Source of the DNA: Capitulum mitella
Lineage: Eukaryota; Arthropoda; Thecostraca; Pollicipedomorpha; Pollicipedidae
Reading direction: 5' to 3'
Length of the DNA: 64,000 nt
Assembly (NCBI GenBank): GCA_030062745.1
Contig: CP099846.1
Coordinates: 26,557,201 to 26,621,200, forward strand
Made by a program: the position numbers and the translations under genes. The notes below the pieces were generated by a model. That model did no database searches. It had not been told where the DNA came from and saw only the letters and a list, made by a program, of their open reading frames with translations. Below are positions 58,126 to 64,000 of the stretch, piece after piece (the first letter of the stretch is position 1; every line of letters begins with the position of its first letter).

Positions 58126-61100
58126 ACGGCGCATACCAGCCAGTGGCCGAATGCACCTGTGTCACGTATCTTTCAGCAAGACATAAAAATACTGGAAAAT
58201 GGTTGCCAGCTTGCAGTATGGAAATGCAACCCAGTGCCTGACAATGGTTACTGCACAAAGTGAAAACCCTGCCTGATCACAGGACAGAGACAGTAGGGTG
58301 TCAATCAGCTGAAGGTTAGAGATATACAATAATACACGACCAGTTGCTATCAAAGCAGTCAGGTGACCATAAGCTCGTGCTTATACACATGGATATTGGC
58401 CAGTTGATAGCAAATGCACAGCACAGTATCAGACAGGTGACAACAGACTAATAATGACTGCTCGGTAGTAATGCAGGAACAATAACGCACCCACTATGGT
58501 TGTGTGACAAAAGACCCATCTACAAATATGCCTAAAAATAATGATCTGTAAAAATATGTAAATACCCTAGATTTGCCTTTCACATTTCCCAAACTTGAAT
58601 TCATGTACCACAACTAAGGAAACATTCCCACCTGTATTATTTAGGTCCCTTGCATGGCTACAAAACAATCATGATGTGACTATTGGATTCACTTGCACAA
58701 TCTATCAAGCATGTCAAACTGTTTTCCAGCTGAGGGGGTCAAAAACTATTTTTGCCATTCTTTTTTATCCAACATCATATGCAAAATATGACATTTTTCA
58801 CACTTTGGGGGCAGAGGAACAGTCCGCAGCCTTTCACATCTTCCCAAAACATCTCAGCTTTGTGGGACTTTAGATTTCATTTAGATCATATTTCATTTCA
58901 CACCATGCCACTACTCTATCTGGCAGGTTTAACATCTATAACTTCCTCTGAAAATGAGGGACCAAGAATGCCCAATGTTTTCCTTAAAACTGCCTGTTGC
59001 CTTTTGTGAACTGTTCTTTGGATGATTATTTTTAACATATGAACAAAGTGTTATTTATGAATTACATCTTTGTTTTGAATCTGATTTTTCCCCTGCTGCT
59101 TCATGCTTCTTGACTTTTTGCCTTATAAGTGGACATCCAAACACCATCAATATTTAACATACAAAAGGTCACCAAGGCAAGAGGCATAAAATGATTATGC
59201 AGTCACACTATGTAATATCCTCAAAAGGCAAATTAGCAGACAGCAAGGTATCATTCATCTGGGGTAACGGTCAAGCAGACATTTCACATGGCAATCAGAG
59301 AAAACAACTGAAAGACTATACCCATGGCTTGCAGTCACACTTTTTGTGACATCATTGTAAGAAGTGAGTGGGGAAGCTAATGCAGTCCAATTTATGGCTA
59401 GTGTTCAGCCACTTCACTCCCATTACCTGAATGGGAACGGTCGCAAAAGCTGGAAGGAGGGCATTTTTTTCTCACCATGATTTCAACATCTGCTGATTGA
59501 TTTTGATGCTCTGAACATGATTCAAAAGCTAGCTGATGGAGCATTCTTTATTTGCATTTTTATATTTTTTATTTATTTATCAAAAATTTAGCCCACATGT
59601 TATGAGTTTTAAGGATGTTCACAGGCATTCACAGTGATTGGAAAATAGGAGGAATGTTTCTGGAAAACTGAGTGAACATAACAGTTCAAAATAATTATTT
59701 AGCTTTTACTAGTCACAATGCATTTCAGAAGTGCAAATCACACAAAAGTTCAAATAATGAAGCCATAGGTGGCACCAAGGGCATGAAAAACAGACAACTG
59801 TCATGGTTGCACCTTGATCGTCAATGTACAACCCCTGACCTCATGACTTCAGATGACCTTTGTCACATGGAATGACGATGGGTTCATTTCCAGTGTTTGA
59901 AAACATTTCTCATAATTTAAATCAACTGCATTTCTCTGGGTCCTGTTCATGGCCCATTTTACGTCATAGCTCCTTGACCTGGTGTGATATTGCACTGAAA
60001 CCTGAAGCACAGGTAGACAGCACTTTGCTTGAGTTAGCCAGAAATTCTGCTTAAAAAATTAAATAGCATCAAAAATATTTACATAAAACAAAATTTGGCT
60101 TTTGATCTTCAACTGACCTTTCAAAGTGATTTCTGATCAACATAAATATTTCTGTAACAGTAGACTACACCACACTTATTCTTCCATCACTGGAAGAGGG
60201 CAAGGGGCATTTGAGAACCCTGTGAAGTTTCCCAGGTATTGTGCATAAATGGGAAGAGACAAAAATGTGAATTTTCTGTTATGAATTTTTCAAGTTGCTG
60301 CATCATTTTGATGCCTGATGTCAACATTTAAAACCTGGGTCATGTCATGGAAAGAGACATTTTGGTAGAGCATTACAAAATACTGCCACATCAAAAAAGG
60401 TAATAAACAACCCAAAGGAACAGGAAAGTCATGTATATCAAGTGTTATAACTCTAGCTTCTGCTTCTTTGATGCAGATACAATCATCTGAATTGTCAATA
60501 TTGTTGTTGTACCAGGAACAGGGCCAGAATGACTGCAGTCACCTGCAGTTGAGTTTTTTGTCATATCCCTACTTTTGCCCTTCTTTCTGCAGATATTCCA
60601 CACCTGAGCATGGCATCCTCCCAGAAACAGTAACCAGCAAGTCACTTGTGCTCAATCCTGACACCACTTCCATCATTTCTGGAAGCTTGCCTTTCCTCCA
60701 TTGTGTTTCCTGTGCACTGGTAGATCCAGGATGGATGGGGCCATGGTCCCCTTTCACTGACAATCCTGGAACCACAATGTCTTGCATCCCTCATCTTGGG
60801 ATGGAAATTTTGGATATTTTGTTTTTCAAATGAAACTTGGTTTATATGAGTGATCATTTGCAAGTGTGGCAAAATGGTTAATTCAAACAAATCGGCCTTT
60901 TGGGATGGGTTAAGCCACACTGTTGTAGATTTCACCCCCTAGTGAGTTGGCTGGATCCACCCATGGCATTCTTTGCCACCATTTGTCTGTTTAGTGGACC
61001 CACATGTGACCATGACAGCTCTCCCTTTCCATGCCCCTAATGCTACCTATGTCAACACTATATGAGCAATGCAGTTTGTACTTGTTAAGTATAGAGTATG

Positions 61101-61785
61101 TAATAAAAGTCAAAGAACTGTTTTAGACTTCTGTCCCTCCTTTTTTGCAAAAAATGCCCATTTTCCAAGCCCTGTGAATGCCTGCAAACTTCCTCAAAAT
61201 TCTGAATGTATAGGCCAAAGGGAAAAGTCTCATTCATTACATCCTGATTCATGCTCATTACATCAAGACTGGTCAATAAATGCTGCAGTTGCAGGATGCC
61301 AGAAATTTCTCCTGGCATCTTTCCCCCCTCCCCATCAGGCCACCAGGGAGGACATTGGCTGGAAACTAGCCACATTTTAACATTAGCACCCTCTCAAGTT
61401 TACAGTGATGTTATGAAATGCCATTGGCAATCCATTGGCATAGTATTTCCATTGCAATCTACAATAGCCATGCAAAATGCCTGCCTGACTGTTACAATCA
61501 TTTGGTGTTTTTACACACATATTGCCATGCTTTTTTGTTTCATTTGAAAGACATGAATATAGCTGAGCTTCCACAGGGAAACTGGGACTTTGTCCACTGG
61601 CCAAAAAAACCTAGTCTGATGGCCAAAAAACTTAATGCTTGATTAATATACATATGAACTGCCAACAACACTTGGGTACATGGGCTGGTCCTCATTGCAG
61701 GTGTAAGTTTCACTTCAATGGTTAACTTTAAATTCAATATCAAGCACCCCGATCCAAACCACTGTTATTATTCACATACAAGCTT
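58126..61785. other. CpG-depleted domain 4, upstream of WDR37
   Basis: About 15-20 CG dinucleotides in 3.7 kb, with three CpG-free runs of roughly 770, 920 and 890 bp. TG/CA-rich. No supported coding exon. It may hold an untranslated WDR37 first exon or the body of another transcript. Confidence 0.7.
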
Positions 61786-61832
61786 CACGTACGCTCACCT
61801 GATTCTGCTGTGAGCCTACGTGAAGCTCATTC
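61780..61832. repeat. Hairpin at the right edge of CpG-depleted domain 4
   Basis: AGCTTCACGTACGCTCAC and GTGAGCCTACGTGAAGCT pair over 17 of 18 bases around an 11-bp loop (CTGATTCTGCT). CpG frequency becomes normal from here rightwards. Confidence 0.85.
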
Positions 61833-63339
61833 TGATTCTGATTCTCATCATCTTAATCCTAAACCTGTCCTGATGCATTACAAACGCTACATAACGGATA
61901 GTTTTTTCGAATAAGAACAATGGTCAGATTGACACTGTATGCCAAAACAGTTCATGTTCCAAAAATTTTCCCCCACTCGCAATAATAGATACTGTGATGA
62001 AGTCACACGACTTACCCTACGCAAAATGCGTTGCGCCAGCTATCTATCCTCTCTCACACCGACTGCGTCTCAAGGCGAGGACAGAGAAGCCCTAGATCAA
62101 TCAAGACCAAAACAAAAGTCGCCATTCAATCTGCCGCACAAGCATACTGCATTTGTCACCATCAGAGCTTCCAATCCTAAGGAGTTCCTTTCCGTATGAC
62201 AAAAATAGGTGGGAAAACCATATGGTCGTCTTCGGCACACCTGTCTCCAAAGCGATTATGCGATACGCTGGCCTTCACCGGATCCATCGAGTATTTGATC
62301 CCGCCATCCACGTGATAAACGCAACAAGATAAATATTTGCCAAACGCGTTTACAATGCACAAGCAATTAAAGATGTGAATATTGAGTTCCGGACCAAGAT
62401 AAATATTTGCCAAACTCGTTTACAACGCACAAGCAATGAAAGGTGTGAATATTGAGTTCCGGACCATCGCTAGACCTGCAGCCTCGTTATGATTCCAGGG
62501 CCGCAGGCATGGACAGGAATTGGGCACGACAGGGGGAATAACTCCCACTTTTTGGGCAGTGTGAGATTTTCCTTCGCCCCTGGCCGCCGGGGCAGGGGAA
62601 TAAATAACTGGGCCGGCGGGGAGGGGGACGAGAGTTAGACTTTCCAGCATTTGTTTCCAGTTCTGGTCGTAGGTGTTGGCGATGCTTTGTCAGATTTGTA
62701 AACAAGACATCATGTTAAATTTGACCAAAGTTAGAGGACACGCACCGCTGTTTCTCTCTCGTTGGCGTCTCGTATTACATGCTTATAGTGAGTGGCGGCG
62801 CATCGTATTTCATCATGGGGGAGGCAAAGCAAAATTTCGAGGCCTCTTGATCTTGAGAGGCCTCCTTTCCTACGAGGGGCCCTCATCCCCCAAAACGTCC
62901 ATGTTTCACTTCATGGGAGTCGTCTTTCGCCCGACCAGGCGGGGTAACTCCACGATCCACTCGTGCGTTGTGCGAACTCTTGCAGACGCCAAACAAACGT
63001 TAAACTCGGCAGGTGCAGCACAGCTTGGTCCCACCGTGAACTCCTGACGTCCACAGCCAGACAGCTGGCCGGAAGCCGAGGCAACCGGCGCCGTGGGCAA
63101 CGGAACCCAAGTCTTATTATGTTACGACTTGACACGAAAATTAAGAAAACCGTTACATCAACTGAGCACATAACGCAATGTTCTTGAGTTAATATACAAC
63201 GACACATAATACAATGATGTGTTTTATATGCTAACATTGTACTGACTGGACCCTAAAAGCCATTGTGTGGAGGAGCCTACACGAACCAATACAATGTCAA
63301 AAATGGAGGACAGCGCAAACAAATCAGCTTCTGCTCTCG
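61833..63339. other. Intergenic DNA before the satellite; no gene
   Basis: CpG frequency is normal. Apart from the 69-bp duplication it holds a short palindromic stretch, GAGGCCTCTTGATCTTGAGA near 62838, and no supported ORF. Confidence 0.4.
62328..62466 (+). repeat. Tandem duplication with a unit of about 69 bp
   Basis: Two adjacent copies begin AAGATAAATATTTGCCAAAC and end GAGTTCCGGACC. They differ at a handful of positions, mostly transitions such as CG/TG. Confidence 0.92.
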
Positions 63340-64000
63340 GATGGAAGCCCGGCCCGCTAACATGGTCCGAACTCCGTCAGAGGCCTCCCGGATCCATTCC
63401 GCGGGGCCCCTTAAAAACTGTAAGTTCCCAATCGCTGGGTCACTTTTGAGCGTCATTCGCGCAAGGCCCTCTTACGGACGGATGCTGGGGCTCCCCCGAG
63501 ACCTGGACTGGTTTAACGAAGGCCCCCTGGGTCCATTCTATGAGGCCTCTCGAAAAACTGTAGGTTCCTGGGCCCTGTTTTGCTTTTGAGTGATAATCGG
63601 TACGACGTAAGGCGGGGCCTCCTAGCCGGGTTCGAACCCTGGTTCAGTGCAGGCCAGCCCTGTCGATGAAACCTGTGAGGCCCGCTGAAAATTGTGAGGT
63701 CCTGGTCGCTGGACCACATTTGAGTGTAATCGGTAGGAGGTCCTCTCTCGGACCTAAGCCAAGACCCCCTAACAGGGTTTGAACCCCGGTTCAGCGCAGG
63801 AAACTCCGGTTCATTAATTTCGAGGCCCCGAAAATTGAGTCCTGGTCGCTGTACTACCTTTGGATGTAATCAACACGAGGCCACCCATTGGATGGAAGCC
63901 GGGCCCCCTAGCACGATCCGGACTGCGTGTCGAGATAGGCCAGCCAGGTCCATTCCGCGAGGTCCCTTAAAAATTGTAAGTCTGCGGTTTCTGGCCAGTT
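63340..64000. repeat. Tandem satellite of about 138 bp running off the right edge
   Basis: The landmark AAAA(A)CTGTAAG/AAATTGTGAGG recurs at about 63413, 63553, 63688, 63831 and 63967, spacings of about 135-143 bp. Units share GTCCTGGTCGCTG, TTTGAGTGTAATCGG and GGCCTCTCGAAAA-type blocks and are fairly diverged. Two units carry GGTTCGAACCC/GGTTTGAACCC, similar to a tRNA B box. Confidence 0.85.

Noticed and set aside
57877..58134. Minus-strand ORF of 85 codons with Val/Pro repeats
   Set aside because: Translation of the 31-bp minisatellite; no start context or homology.

Overview
The window is animal nuclear DNA with split genes, canonical GT-AG introns and GC-rich exons. It is most likely from a non-dipteran arthropod. 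Several interstitial TTAGG runs match the ancestral arthropod telomere repeat, and the three recognisable proteins look arthropod-like. Species cannot be told from this window. No prokaryotic, viral or organellar genes were seen.

Layout. (1) 203-5261, minus strand: the 5' end of an unidentified gene whose acidic protein resembles a transactivation domain. It runs off the left edge. (2) 5262-18300: no recognisable gene. It holds GC-rich and repeat-rich stretches and a CpG-free domain (11960-15597). (3) 19518-32590, minus strand: a complete Sara (ZFYVE9-type) gene with 19 coding exons. It encodes about 1,478 residues with a FYVE finger, a Smad-binding segment, a PP1-docking motif and the SARA/endofin C-terminal domain. 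(4) 32600-39100: mostly CpG-depleted intergenic DNA with a long fold-back whose loop is telomeric repeat. (5) 39144-40678, minus strand: a possible Lys/Arg-rich protein, divergent from Rab27 across a CpG-rich promoter-like region. (6) 43639-48246, plus strand: a complete Rab27 gene with five coding exons (226 residues). (7) 50533-57750, minus strand: a complete WDR37 gene with nine coding exons (about 486 residues), convergent with Rab27. (8) 57778-64000: a minisatellite, another CpG-depleted domain, a tandem duplication and the start of a roughly 138-bp satellite.

Sara (an early-endosome adaptor for Smad/TGF-beta and Notch traffic) and Rab27 (a secretory-granule and exosome GTPase) both act in membrane traffic. 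Nothing here shows that their proximity is functional.

The most unusual points are four. CpG-normal DNA alternates sharply with almost CpG-free blocks, one of which covers the first two Sara coding exons. A roughly 150-bp-armed inverted repeat encloses a TTAGG array. Minisatellites lie against or include 3' splice sites in Sara and WDR37. Six reading-frame breaks in three genes are each repaired by removing one base, and in each case a short homopolymer offers a suitable base; this is most simply a systematic assembly overcall.
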